Positions 6,036 to 14,067 of a stretch of 20,867 bases of DNA are shown here, one piece after another. The notes below the pieces were generated by a model, which was not told where the DNA came from, did not search any database, and saw nothing but the letters and a program-made list of their open reading frames with translations. The stretch spans positions 1 to 20,867 of the forward strand of contig JBAUTF010000304.1 of the NCBI GenBank assembly GCA_049582065.1, written 5' to 3'. Numbering within the stretch: position 1 is the stretch's first letter; each line of letters begins with the position of its first letter. Source of the DNA: DATKSS01 sp049582065 (GTDB lineage Bacteria; Chloroflexota; Dormibacteria; Dormibacterales; Dormibacteraceae). A program made the translations under genes and the position numbers.

Positions 6036-6680
6036 ATGGGGCTTTACACGAACCGAGATGACGAAGCTCAATCCCTGTCTCCGCTGGGCGGCGAAGAGGC
6101 ACTGCTGCGCGAGCTGCGCCGGCAGGCGCGCAATCATGGCCCGTTGCAACCGACCGAGGAAGAGCGCCTGCTTCACCTCTCCGCACTCGGCGACCGCTCC
6201 AGCGAGGACCGCATCGTTGCCGCGAACATGACCATGGTCATCCGCCTCGCCACCGCGCGGGGCGAGCAAGGGCTCTCGGTCCTCGACCTCGTCCAGGAAG
6301 GAGCGATCGGGCTGGTCGAAGCGGTGCGCAGCTTCGCGACCAGCGGCCAGATCACCTTTGCGAGCCATGCCGAGCAGAAAGTGGGCGCGCTGATGGACTC
6401 GGCGATCGAAGCGGAGGCCGCCGCAGTTCGCGATGCGCAGCTCCTCGTGACCGCAGCGACCGACTACGAACGCGCCGAGCTCGTGCTCCGGCGCGAGCTG
6501 CAGCGCGAGCCCGTTTCCGCGGAAATCGCTGAGAAGCTGGAATGGACGGTCGACCGCACCCTGTACGTCGCGCAGGTCGTGACCGACGCGCGGCGCCGGC
6601 ATGACGAGGAGCTGCTGGCCTTCATCGATCCTGAGTCCATCGATTTCGACGACGACGAGCGCGCAGAACTTGACGGCTAG
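6036..6680 (+). CDS. Degenerate sigma-70-like protein lacking region 4
   Basis: The 214-residue product aligns by eye to the middle of primary-type sigma factors. Residues 37-80 resemble regions 1.2 and 2.1 (PTEEERLL, AANMTMVIRLATARGEQGLS). Residues 81-100 match region 2.2, the RNA-polymerase clamp-binding helix (SVLDLVQEGAIGLVEAVRSF). Where sigma factors have the -10-reading region 2.3/2.4 (FSTYATWWIRQAI), this protein has FASHAEQKVGALMDSAI (108-124), without the paired tryptophans. Region 3 is recognisable (RAELVLRRELQREPVSAEIAEKL, about 146-168). The protein ends in an acidic tail (IDFDDDERAELDG) with no region 4. It may bind core polymerase without recognising promoters. It lies 7 nt upstream of gcvT as first gene of the operon. 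The ATG at 6036 is favoured over an upstream one at 5973 by the TAGAAT element. Homology is fairly sure, function unknown. Confidence 0.75.
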   Translation: MGLYTNRDDEAQSLSPLGGEEALLRELRRQARNHGPLQPTEEERLLHLSALGDRSSEDRIVAANMTMVIRLATARGEQGLSVLDLVQEGAIGLVEAVRSFATSGQITFASHAEQKVGALMDSAIEAEAAAVRDAQLLVTAATDYERAELVLRRELQREPVSAEIAEKLEWTVDRTLYVAQVVTDARRRHDEELLAFIDPESIDFDDDERAELDG

Positions 6681-6687
6681 CGCTCCT

Positions 6688-7794
6688 ATGCGCACGGCGC
6701 TTTACGACCGCCATGTCGCACTCGGAGGAAGGATGGTGGACTTCGGCGGGTGGGAGCTCCCCCAGCAGTACACCTCGATCCGCGACGAGCATCTCGCGGT
6801 CCGGCGCGTCGCAGGTTTGTTCGACATCTCCCACATGGGACGGCTGATCGTCGAGGGCGGGGGCGCCGAAGCGTACCTGCAGGGCCTGCTGACCAACGAC
6901 CTCGCGCAGCTGGCGCCCAGGCACGCCATCTACAGCCTCATGTGCAAAGAGGACGGCGGAGTCATCGACGACCTGGTGGTTTATCGCGAGACGAAGGATC
7001 GCTTCCTGGTCGTGGTCAACGCGGCCAACCGTGACAAGGACAGCGCCTGGATGCGCGGGCACCTCCCGGACCATGTCTCGATGGTTGACCACACGCTGGA
7101 CATGAGCTTGATCGCGTTCCAGGGACCACGGGCGCACGAGCTGATGCCAGACGGGAGCTCGGCCACCGACGGAATCCCTTATTTCGGTTTTCAGCCGGGT
7201 CGCGTCGCGGGAGTCGACGCCTTGATCTCCCGCACGGGCTACACCGGCGAGGATGGCTTCGAGCTGTTCATCGAATCCGTGAAGATCGCGGCAGTTTGGG
7301 ACGCCATCCTGGCCAGGGGCAAGAGCGCGGGCGTGCTGCCGGCCGGCCTGGGTGCCCGCGACGCGACCCGCTTGGAGGCCTCGCTGCGCCTTTACGGCAA
7401 CGACATGGACGAATCGGTCAACCCGTACGAGGCCGGCCTCGGCTGGACCGTCAAGCTCTCGAAGACCAACTTCATCGGCAAGGCGGCGCTTGCCAGCGTC
7501 AAAGAGCAAGGGCCGCGCCGCATGCTGGTCGGGCTCAAGACCGATCCGGCCAACATCCCGCGCCACGGGGCCGCCGTTGCGGTCAATGGCAAGCGCGTCG
7601 GCTCGGTGACCAGCGGCACCCATTCGTTCTTCCTCGGACACCCGATCGCGCTCGCGTTGGTAGAAGCCGCATCATTGCAAGTCGGAGACAGGGTCGTGGT
7701 TGACGTGCGCGGCCGGGAGGCGTCCGCCGAGGTGGTCAAGCTTCCCTTCTACCGGGGCTCCGCGCGCTCCGCGGCCACGCCGACCAGGTCCTGA
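6688..7794 (+). CDS. gcvT: Glycine cleavage system T protein (aminomethyltransferase)
   Basis: GcvT transfers the methylene group from aminomethyl-lipoyl-H protein to tetrahydrofolate, giving 5,10-methylene-THF and ammonia. The 368-residue protein shows RTALYDRHVALGGRMVDFGGWELPQQY at the N-terminus and AGLFDISHMGR (42-52). It also has GGVIDDLVVYR (90-100) with the conserved catalytic Asp pair, VNAAN (110-114), and SRTGYTGEDGFELF. The fold and length match T proteins rather than dimethylglycine dehydrogenase-type relatives. The ATG at 6688 gives the standard N-terminus; upstream in-frame codons would run into the sigma-like gene. There is little Shine-Dalgarno, so coupling to the upstream gene (7-nt gap) is likely. 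A 36-nt gap leads to gcvH. Confidence 0.97.
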   Translation: MRTALYDRHVALGGRMVDFGGWELPQQYTSIRDEHLAVRRVAGLFDISHMGRLIVEGGGAEAYLQGLLTNDLAQLAPRHAIYSLMCKEDGGVIDDLVVYRETKDRFLVVVNAANRDKDSAWMRGHLPDHVSMVDHTLDMSLIAFQGPRAHELMPDGSSATDGIPYFGFQPGRVAGVDALISRTGYTGEDGFELFIESVKIAAVWDAILARGKSAGVLPAGLGARDATRLEASLRLYGNDMDESVNPYEAGLGWTVKLSKTNFIGKAALASVKEQGPRRMLVGLKTDPANIPRHGAAVAVNGKRVGSVTSGTHSFFLGHPIALALVEAASLQVGDRVVVDVRGREASAEVVKLPFYRGSARSAATPTRS

Positions 7795-7830
7795 TCAAAA
7801 CGCGGCTGAAGAGAGGAGAACAAGAGTCGA

Positions 7831-8208
7831 ATGGCTGACCGGCGCTACACCAAGTCGCACGAGTGGGTCATGGTCGAGGGCAAGACCGCGACGGTCGGCA
7901 TCACCGATTTCGCGCAATCGCAGCTGGGCGACGTGGTTTTCCTGGAGCTCCCGAACGCCGGCCGCAAGGTCGCCGAAAGGGAGAGCTTCGGCGTCGTGGA
8001 ATCGGTCAAGGCGGCGAGCGACCTGTACTCGCCGGTGGCGGGCCGGATCACAGCGGTGAACGAGAAGCTCGCCGGCAAGCCCGAGCTGATCAACTCGGAC
8101 CCTTACGGGGAGGGCTGGATCCTCAAGCTCGAGCTCAGCGGCGACCTTCCGGCAGACCTGCTCGACGAGGCCGGGTACCAGAAGGTGACGGAGGCTTCCG
8201 CGCACTAG
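7831..8208 (+). CDS. gcvH: Glycine cleavage system H protein (lipoyl carrier)
   Basis: GcvH carries the aminomethyl group on a lipoyl arm between the P, T and L proteins. The protein is 125 residues, the normal length. It starts MADRRYTKSHEWV and contains GITDFAQSQLGDVVFLELP. The lipoylation site is in ESVKAASDLYSP, where Lys60 is the modified residue. The sequence continues with SPVAGRITAVNE and ends NSDPYGEGWILKLEL. An AGGAGA at 7814-7819 provides a ribosome-binding site 11 nt before the ATG. It is the only gcv gene here with a strong independent site, in line with the need for excess H protein. Confidence 0.97.
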   Translation: MADRRYTKSHEWVMVEGKTATVGITDFAQSQLGDVVFLELPNAGRKVAERESFGVVESVKAASDLYSPVAGRITAVNEKLAGKPELINSDPYGEGWILKLELSGDLPADLLDEAGYQKVTEASAH

Positions 8209-9501
8209 TTGCCATACCTCGTCCACTCCCCCGAAGAGCGGACTTCGATGCTCGACGCGATCGGCGTGAAGTCGATTGACGACCTGCTCGTCGATATTCC
8301 GAAGTCGCTGCGCATCAAGGAGCTCGAGCTCCCGGCGGGCCTTTCCGAGTTCGAGACCATGGCCCAGATCACCGCCCTGGCGGCCCGCAACCGGGTCTTT
8401 CCCGATCGCCTTACGTTCCGCGGCGGAGGCGTCTACCGGCGCTTCATCCCGGCCGCGGTCGCGGCGGTGACCTCCAAGCCCGAGTTCTACACCGCCTACA
8501 CCCCTTACCAGCCGGAGGCCAGCCAGGGCACTCTGCAGACGATCTACGAGTTCCAGACCATGATCGCCGAGCTGACCGCCCTCGACGTCGCGAACGCCTC
8601 CCTGTACGACGGCGCCACCGCCGTTGCCGAGGCGGCCATGATGGCCCACATCCACACCGACCGCAGCGAGGTCCTGGTTGCGGGCTACCTGCACCCGGAG
8701 TACCTCGAGGTGCTTCGCGTCTTCAGCGACGGCCGCGGGATCAAGATCCGAAAGGGGTCGGAGCCCGGCCCGAAGACGGCGGCGGTGATCTTCCAGCAGC
8801 CGGATTTCCTGGGCCTGTTGACGGACGCTGAGGCGATCACCGAGGCGGCCCACAAGGTGGGCGCGCTCGCCATCGCGTGCGTCGACCCGATCAGCCTCGC
8901 CATCCTCAAGCCGCCTGGCGAGTACGCGGCCGACATCGCCGTGGGCGAAGGCCAGCAGCTGGGGCTGCAGCCGAGCTACGGGGGCCCGCACGTGGGCTTC
9001 ATAGCCTGCCGGAGGGAGCTGGTCCGACGGCTGCCCGGCCGCCTGGTCGGCGCCGCGCATGACGCCGCCGGGCGCCGCGGATTCGTGCTCGCACTGGCGG
9101 CCCGTGAGCAGCACATCAGGCGCGAGAAGGCGACCTCCAACATCTGCACCAACCACTCGCTCTGCGCGCTGGCGGCCAGCGTCTACATGACCTACATGGG
9201 GCCGGAGGGCCTCCGCCAGGTCGCCGAGGTCAGCTTCAAGCGGGCCCACGCCCTGGCGGAGCGCCTGGCCGCGCTGCCCGGTTGGGAGCTCGCGTTCCCA
9301 GACCGCGAGTTCCTCAACGAGTTCCCGGTCAGAGTGCCGAAAGCGCCCGCTGTGATCCGCAAGCTCGCGCGCCAAGGAATCCTCGGCCCGCTTGACATGC
9401 ATCGCTGGTTTCGCGAGCTGAAGGGCGTGGTGACCTTCACGTGCACCGAGGTCAACGACCCCCGCGCCATGGATGAGCTGCTGGCGGTACTCGAGGCATG
9501 A
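8209..9501 (+). CDS. gcvPA: Glycine dehydrogenase (decarboxylating) subunit 1
   Basis: This is the N-terminal half of a split P protein; with GcvPB it decarboxylates glycine and loads the aminomethyl group on GcvH. The protein has 430 residues and no PLP lysine, as expected for this subunit. Recognisable parts are PYLVHSPEERTSMLDAIGV at the N-terminus, NRVFPDRLTFRGGGVYRRFIPAAV, YTPYQPEASQGTLQTIYEFQT, NASLYDGATAVAEAAMMA, and REQHIRREKATSNICTNHSL. The TTG at 8209 starts directly after the gcvH stop (TAGTTG). I accept it because the residues that follow are the standard start of the family and a GGAGG lies upstream. It overlaps gcvPB by 4 nt (ATGA). Confidence 0.97.
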   Translation: MPYLVHSPEERTSMLDAIGVKSIDDLLVDIPKSLRIKELELPAGLSEFETMAQITALAARNRVFPDRLTFRGGGVYRRFIPAAVAAVTSKPEFYTAYTPYQPEASQGTLQTIYEFQTMIAELTALDVANASLYDGATAVAEAAMMAHIHTDRSEVLVAGYLHPEYLEVLRVFSDGRGIKIRKGSEPGPKTAAVIFQQPDFLGLLTDAEAITEAAHKVGALAIACVDPISLAILKPPGEYAADIAVGEGQQLGLQPSYGGPHVGFIACRRELVRRLPGRLVGAAHDAAGRRGFVLALAAREQHIRREKATSNICTNHSLCALAASVYMTYMGPEGLRQVAEVSFKRAHALAERLAALPGWELAFPDREFLNEFPVRVPKAPAVIRKLARQGILGPLDMHRWFRELKGVVTFTCTEVNDPRAMDELLAVLEA

Positions 9502-10982
9502 GCGAACCGCTCAGCTTCGAGCTCAGCCGGCCCGGCGCACAGCCGCCGCGCCTCCCGGAAGCCGACGTCGCCTCGCCGAGCGCCGCGGAGGTGCTCCCTG
9601 CCAGCATGATGCGGGCCACACCGCCGGGCCTGCCCCGCCTCAGCGAGCCCGAGATCATGCGCCACTACGGCCGAATGGCGTCGTTGAACTACTCGATCAG
9701 CGAACAGTTTTACCCGCTCGGCAGCTGCACCATGAAGTACAACCCGGTCGCCAACGAGGCCGCCGCCGCGCTGCCCGGGTTCGCCGGCCTTCACCCGTAC
9801 CAGGACGAGGACACGGTCCAGGGCGCGCTGGACCTCATGTGGCGTCTCGAGCGGGCGCTGTGCGCGATCGTCGGCGTCGACCGCGTGACGCTGCAGCCGG
9901 CCGCCGGCGCACACGGGGAGTGGACGGCCCTGCGCATGATCCACGCCTACCAGCGGTCACGCGGCGAGGCGCGGACCGAGGTCCTGGTCCCCGACTCGGC
10001 GCACGGGACCAACCCGGCCAGCGCCGCGCTCAACGGCTTTCAAGTCGTGGAGGTCAAGTCGGGCGGCGACGGCCGGCTTCACCTCGCGGACCTGGAGTCG
10101 AAGCTTTCGCCTCGTACCGCCGCTCTGATGCTGACTAACCCCAACACCTTGGGCCTGTTTGAACGGGAGATACTGGATATAGCTGAACTTGTGCACTCGG
10201 CCGGGGCGATGCTGTACTACGACGGCGCCAACCTCAATGCCTTCATGGGCATCTGCCGCCCAGGCGACATGGGTTTCGACGCCGTGCACATGAATTTGCA
10301 CAAGACCTTCACCACACCGCACGGGGGAGGCGGTCCGGGGGCGGGCCCGGTGGGCGTTAAGGCCGAGCTGGTGCCTTTCCTGCCGTCGCCCACGGTCGAG
10401 CGCACCAACGGCCACCTCACCCTGGATTTCAAGCGGCCTAAGTCGATCGGCCGCGTGCGCAGCTTCTACGGCAACTTCGGGATGCTCGTGCGTGCGTACA
10501 CGTACATCGTGGCCATGGGGGGCGACGGCCTCACCCAGGCCTCACAGGACGCCGTGCTTTCGGCCAACTACCTGCGCAAGAAGGTGGAGGGCGACCTGGA
10601 GATGCCACACGAGGGGCCCTGCATGCACGAGTTCGTGGCCAGCGCCCGCAATCTCAGCCACGAGGGTGTCCGGGCCCTGGACATCGCCAAAGCGCTGCTC
10701 GATCGCGACTTCTACGCGCCGACCATCTACTTCCCGCTCGTGGTCCCCGAGGCGATCATGGTCGAGCCCACCGAGACGGAGAGCAAAGCAACCCTCGATG
10801 CCTTCGCCCGGGCGATCAAAGAGATCGTCGCCGAGGCGCGATCGAACCCCCAGGGCCTCCACGACGAGCCTACAAAACTGCCCGTCGGACGCCTTGACGA
10901 CGTCGCCGCCGCCCGCCAGATCAACTCGTATCTGCAGGGCCTGAGCGAGGACCCCGTGCTGCGGTGGAAAGCCCCCGCCTAG
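9498..10982 (+). CDS. gcvPB: Glycine dehydrogenase (decarboxylating) subunit 2
   Basis: This is the PLP-binding half of the split P protein, 494 residues. PLP attaches to Lys269 in HMNLHKTFTTPHGGGG, followed by the glycine-rich GPGAGPVGV. Other family landmarks are FYPLGSCTMKYNP (71-83), LHPYQDED, QPAAGAHGEWTAL, PDSAHGTNPASAA (165-177), and TNPNTLGLFE. The C-terminal domain is complete (EGPCMHEFV, PTIYFPLVVPEAIMVEPTETESKATLD). The ATG overlaps the gcvPA stop. It is the last gene of the operon; no lipoamide dehydrogenase (L protein) gene is present, so that partner is encoded elsewhere. A short region with a possible terminator follows. Confidence 0.97.
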   Translation: MSEPLSFELSRPGAQPPRLPEADVASPSAAEVLPASMMRATPPGLPRLSEPEIMRHYGRMASLNYSISEQFYPLGSCTMKYNPVANEAAAALPGFAGLHPYQDEDTVQGALDLMWRLERALCAIVGVDRVTLQPAAGAHGEWTALRMIHAYQRSRGEARTEVLVPDSAHGTNPASAALNGFQVVEVKSGGDGRLHLADLESKLSPRTAALMLTNPNTLGLFEREILDIAELVHSAGAMLYYDGANLNAFMGICRPGDMGFDAVHMNLHKTFTTPHGGGGPGAGPVGVKAELVPFLPSPTVERTNGHLTLDFKRPKSIGRVRSFYGNFGMLVRAYTYIVAMGGDGLTQASQDAVLSANYLRKKVEGDLEMPHEGPCMHEFVASARNLSHEGVRALDIAKALLDRDFYAPTIYFPLVVPEAIMVEPTETESKATLDAFARAIKEIVAEARSNPQGLHDEPTKLPVGRLDDVAAARQINSYLQGLSEDPVLRWKAPA

Positions 10983-10984
10983 GA

Positions 10985-11016
10985 GGCCTGTTAAGAGGCC
11001 CCCCGAGGCCATTTTT
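10985..11016 (+). terminator. Possible terminator after gcvPB
   Basis: Two alternative small hairpins overlap here. GGCCT (10985-10989) pairs with AGGCC (10996-11000), and GGCC (10997-11000) pairs with GGCC (11007-11010). The second is followed directly by ATTTTT (11011-11016). The GC stem plus T-run suits an intrinsic terminator, but the 4-bp stem is short. Mutual exclusivity of the two stems is seen in the sequence; an attenuator role would be speculation. Confidence 0.35.
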
Positions 11017-11031
11017 GAATTCGAAATCCGG

Positions 11032-11037
11032 TAGAAT
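11032..11037 (+). promoter_or_regulatory. Candidate -10 element for the gyrB operon
   Basis: TAGAAT again matches TATAAT at five of six positions. It lies in the 121-nt gap between gcvPB and gyrB. A TTGAAT (11015-11020) is only 11 nt upstream, too close for a standard -35, and no other -35 is convincing. Transcription from here would give a leader of about 58 nt before the GTG at 11104, so this promoter, unlike the other two TAGAAT sites, is not leaderless. Confidence 0.4.
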
Positions 11038-11103
11038 TTGAGTCCTGAACCTCTGCCCAGTTGACCCCTACGAGTTCTCCACGCTGGGAGGGCCGATTCT
11101 CCG

Positions 11104-13080
11104 GTGACAGCGGCCCCCAACCGGTCCCCGGAGCCGTCTGGCTCGCGCAGCGCGCACCCTGACGGCCGCAGGCCCCAACCCCTTGGCGCGGATCTGGCGT
11201 ACAACGCCGAGCAGATCCAGGTCCTCGAAGGCCGGGAGCATGTACGGCGGCGTCCGAGCATGTACATCGGCTCGACCAGCAGCACAGGTCTCCACCACCT
11301 GGTCTACGAGGTCGTCGACAACGCGGTCGACGAGGCCCTGGCCGGCTACTGCACGCGCATCCTGGTCACCCTCCACGCCGACGGCAGCTGCTCGGTCGAC
11401 GACAACGGCCGCGGCATCCCGGTCGACATCCACAAGAAAGAAGGACTCTCCGCGCTCGAGCTGGTGATGACCCGGCTCAACGCCGGGGGCAAGTTCGGCG
11501 GCGGCGGCTACAAGGTCTCGTCCGGCCTGCACGGCGTGGGCGTCTCCGCGGTGAACTTCCTGAGCCAGAAGGTCCAGGTCTGGGTCTATCGCAGCGGCAA
11601 GGTGTACCACCAGGAGTACGAGCGGGGGGTGCCCACCGGCGCCGTGAAAGCGATCGGCAAGACCGACCGCACGGGCACGGTGGTGCGCTTCTCGCCCGAC
11701 CCGCAGATCTTTCCAGACACCAAGCTAGACCGCGAGATCATCCAGCACCGGCTGCGCGAGATGGCTTACCTGAACAAGCGGCTAGAGATCGCGCTCGCGG
11801 ACGAAGCGCTCGGATTCACGAACACCTTCTACTTCGAGGGCGGGATCGTGTCGTTCGTACGGGCGCTCAACCGCGACAAGGTCGTGGTCAACGACACGCC
11901 GTTCTACGTCGACCGCGAGGTCGAGGGCACCCAGGTGGAGATCGCCCTGCAGTACAACGACACGTTCGTGGAGAACGTGATCGCTTTCGCCAACACCATC
12001 CACACCATCGAAGGTGGCAGCCACCTCACCGGCTTCCGCTCCGCGCTGACCAACGTCCTGAACCGATACGCGCGCAAGGCCGGCATCCTCAAGGAGCAGG
12101 ACCCCAACCTCACCGGCGAGGACGTGCGCGAGGGCCTCACCGCGGTGATCAGCGTCAAGGTCCTGGAACCGCAGTTCGAAGGTCAGACCAAGGGCAAGCT
12201 CGGCAACGCCGAGGTCCAGGGTCACGTCTCGATAGCTCTCACCGAGGGGTTGACGCAGTTCCTCGAGGAGAATCCGTCGGAGGGCCGGCGCATCGTCGAG
12301 AAATCCCTGACCGCGGCGCGTGCCCGCGAGGCCGCTCGCAAGGCGCGCGACCTGGTGCAGCGCAAGAGCCTGCTCGAATCGAGCACTCTGCCCGGCAAGC
12401 TGGCGGACTGCTCGGAGCGAGACCCTGCCCAATGCGAGCTCTACATCGTCGAGGGCGACTCCGCCGGGGGCACGGCCAAAGGTGGCCGCGACCGCCGCAC
12501 GCAGGCCATCCTTCCGCTGCGCGGCAAGATCCTCAACGTTGAGAAGGCGCGCCTGGACAAGGTGCTGACGTCAGACGAGATCCGCAACCTCATCACCGCG
12601 ATGGGCGCCGGGGTAGGCGACAACTTCAACGTCGAGAAGATGCGCTATCACCGCATCGTCACCATGACCGACGCGGACGTCGACGGCAGCCACATCCGCA
12701 CGCTGCTGCTCACCTTCTTCTTCCGCTATTTCCCGCAGGTCATCGAGAAGGGCTACCTGTACATGGCTCAGCCGCCACTGTTCAAAGTGTTCAAGGGCAA
12801 GCAGGTGGTCTGGTGCCACTCGGAGGCCGACCGTGACAAGGCAATTCGCCAGCTGGGCAAGAACTCAGAGGCGGCGCGCATGAAGGGTCTCGGCGAGATG
12901 AACGCCGAAGAGCTCTGGGACACCACGATGAACCCGAAGACGCGCGTCCTTTTGAGGGTGACCGTGGACGATGCCGCGGCCGTCAACGACACGTTCGAGA
13001 AGCTGATGGGCCCTGACGTCGAGCCGCGCAAGAAATTCATCCAGGCGCACGCCAAGAGCGTCCGCAACCTCGACATCTGA
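11104..13080 (+). CDS. gyrB: DNA gyrase subunit B
   Basis: This is the ATPase and TOPRIM subunit of the type IIA topoisomerase that introduces negative supercoils. The 658-residue protein has a GHKL ATPase domain (EVVDNAVDEALAGY at 69-82, DNGRGIPVD at 100-108, GLHGVGVSAVN at 141-151). The transducer domain contains the QTKGKLG motif (361-367). The TOPRIM domain has VEGDSAGG (449-456), PLRGKILNVEKAR (471-483) and DADVDGSHI (523-531). The C-terminal tail ends in the family-typical AKSVRNLDI. About 33 non-conserved, Pro/Ser/Arg-rich residues precede the usual start. GTG at 11104 is the most upstream start in frame, with GGGAGGG (11086-11092) before it. It is followed after 9 nt by plsX. Confidence 0.96.
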   Translation: MTAAPNRSPEPSGSRSAHPDGRRPQPLGADLAYNAEQIQVLEGREHVRRRPSMYIGSTSSTGLHHLVYEVVDNAVDEALAGYCTRILVTLHADGSCSVDDNGRGIPVDIHKKEGLSALELVMTRLNAGGKFGGGGYKVSSGLHGVGVSAVNFLSQKVQVWVYRSGKVYHQEYERGVPTGAVKAIGKTDRTGTVVRFSPDPQIFPDTKLDREIIQHRLREMAYLNKRLEIALADEALGFTNTFYFEGGIVSFVRALNRDKVVVNDTPFYVDREVEGTQVEIALQYNDTFVENVIAFANTIHTIEGGSHLTGFRSALTNVLNRYARKAGILKEQDPNLTGEDVREGLTAVISVKVLEPQFEGQTKGKLGNAEVQGHVSIALTEGLTQFLEENPSEGRRIVEKSLTAARAREAARKARDLVQRKSLLESSTLPGKLADCSERDPAQCELYIVEGDSAGGTAKGGRDRRTQAILPLRGKILNVEKARLDKVLTSDEIRNLITAMGAGVGDNFNVEKMRYHRIVTMTDADVDGSHIRTLLLTFFFRYFPQVIEKGYLYMAQPPLFKVFKGKQVVWCHSEADRDKAIRQLGKNSEAARMKGLGEMNAEELWDTTMNPKTRVLLRVTVDDAAAVNDTFEKLMGPDVEPRKKFIQAHAKSVRNLDI

Positions 13081-13089
13081 GGCGGTCTT

Positions 13090-14067
13090 ATGCGAATTGC
13101 GGTCGACGCCATGGGCGGCGACCATGCGCCCGCGCAGGTCGTCCTCGGAGCATCCCAGGCGGCGTCGGAATATGGCATCGACATCTCGCTCGTGGGCATT
13201 CCCGCGGCAGTCCAACCGCTGCTGGACAAGCACCCGCGCCTGCATCTCGTCCCGTGCACCCAGGTCATCGCGATGGACGAGCATCCGGCGCAGGCGGTGC
13301 GGTCCAAACCTGATGCCTCGATGTGCGTCTGCGCCCGGATGTGCAGGGAAGGGCGCGCAGAGGGCTGGACTTCCGCCGGCAACTCGGGTGCGGTGATGGC
13401 AGCCGCGCTGTTCATCCAGGGCCGCATCAGAGGGGTGGAGCGACCGGCGCTCGGCTCGATCGTGCCCACGCAAGACGGCTTCGCGTACTTCCTGGACGTC
13501 GGCGCCAACGTCGACTCCAAGCCCGAGTATCTCGTCCAGTTCGCCGAGATGGGCGCCGTGTACGCGCGCGAGATGATGGGCCGGCAGAACCCGAGGGTGG
13601 GCCTGCTCAGCAACGGCGAGGAAGAGGGGAAGGGGGACGAGCGGGTCAAGGAGACCTCGCGCCGCCTTCGCAATACGCTGTCTGGGTTCGTGGGCAATGT
13701 CGAACCGAAGGACATTTACGGCGGTCGCGCGGACGTGGTGGTCGCCGACGGCTTCGTCGGCAACGTGGCGATCAAGATGGCCGAGGCGACGGCCGACTTT
13801 CTCTTTCGAAACCTGCGGGACGAGATCCCGAAAACGATGCTCGGCAAGCTGGGCGGGATGCTGATCCGGCCTGGCGTGCGCCAGATCCGCGCGCGGATCG
13901 ACTGGCGGGAGTTCGGCGGCGCGCCATTACTCGGAATCGACGGCGTGGCGGTGGTCGCGCACGGCCGCTCGGATGCCCGCGCCATCAAGAACGCCATCCG
14001 CGTCACGCGCGATGCAGTGCAGAATCAGCTCGTCGGTAAGATTCGGGCTGAGATGGGAAAGCAATGA
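13090..14067 (+). CDS. plsX: Phosphate acyltransferase PlsX
   Basis: PlsX converts acyl-ACP to acyl-phosphate for phospholipid synthesis at the membrane surface. The protein has 325 residues, near the family norm. It begins MRIAVDAMGGDHAP, the signature N-terminus. Other landmarks are EHPAQAVRSKPDASM, TSAGNSGAVMAAA, DVGANVDSKPEYLVQFAEMG, RVGLLSNGEEEGKGDERVKE, FVGNVEPKDI, and DVVVADGFVGNVAIKMAEA. A cysteine cluster, MCVCARMC, is unusual at that position. It lies between gyrB (9-nt gap) and fabF (ATGA overlap). The standard plsX-fabD-fabG-acpP-fabF order is collapsed: fabD, fabG and acpP are absent here. Confidence 0.96.
   Translation: MRIAVDAMGGDHAPAQVVLGASQAASEYGIDISLVGIPAAVQPLLDKHPRLHLVPCTQVIAMDEHPAQAVRSKPDASMCVCARMCREGRAEGWTSAGNSGAVMAAALFIQGRIRGVERPALGSIVPTQDGFAYFLDVGANVDSKPEYLVQFAEMGAVYAREMMGRQNPRVGLLSNGEEEGKGDERVKETSRRLRNTLSGFVGNVEPKDIYGGRADVVVADGFVGNVAIKMAEATADFLFRNLRDEIPKTMLGKLGGMLIRPGVRQIRARIDWREFGGAPLLGIDGVAVVAHGRSDARAIKNAIRVTRDAVQNQLVGKIRAEMGKQ

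Noticed and set aside
5928..6695. N-terminal extension of the NfeD frame up to 6695
   Set aside because: The extension is antisense to the sigma-like gene; the real protein starts with a signal sequence at 5927.
7795..9402. 535-codon open frame on the minus strand across gcvH and gcvPA
   Set aside because: It is antisense to two clear genes, shows low-complexity Arg/Gly/Val/Asp composition and no domain. High G+C commonly opens this frame.
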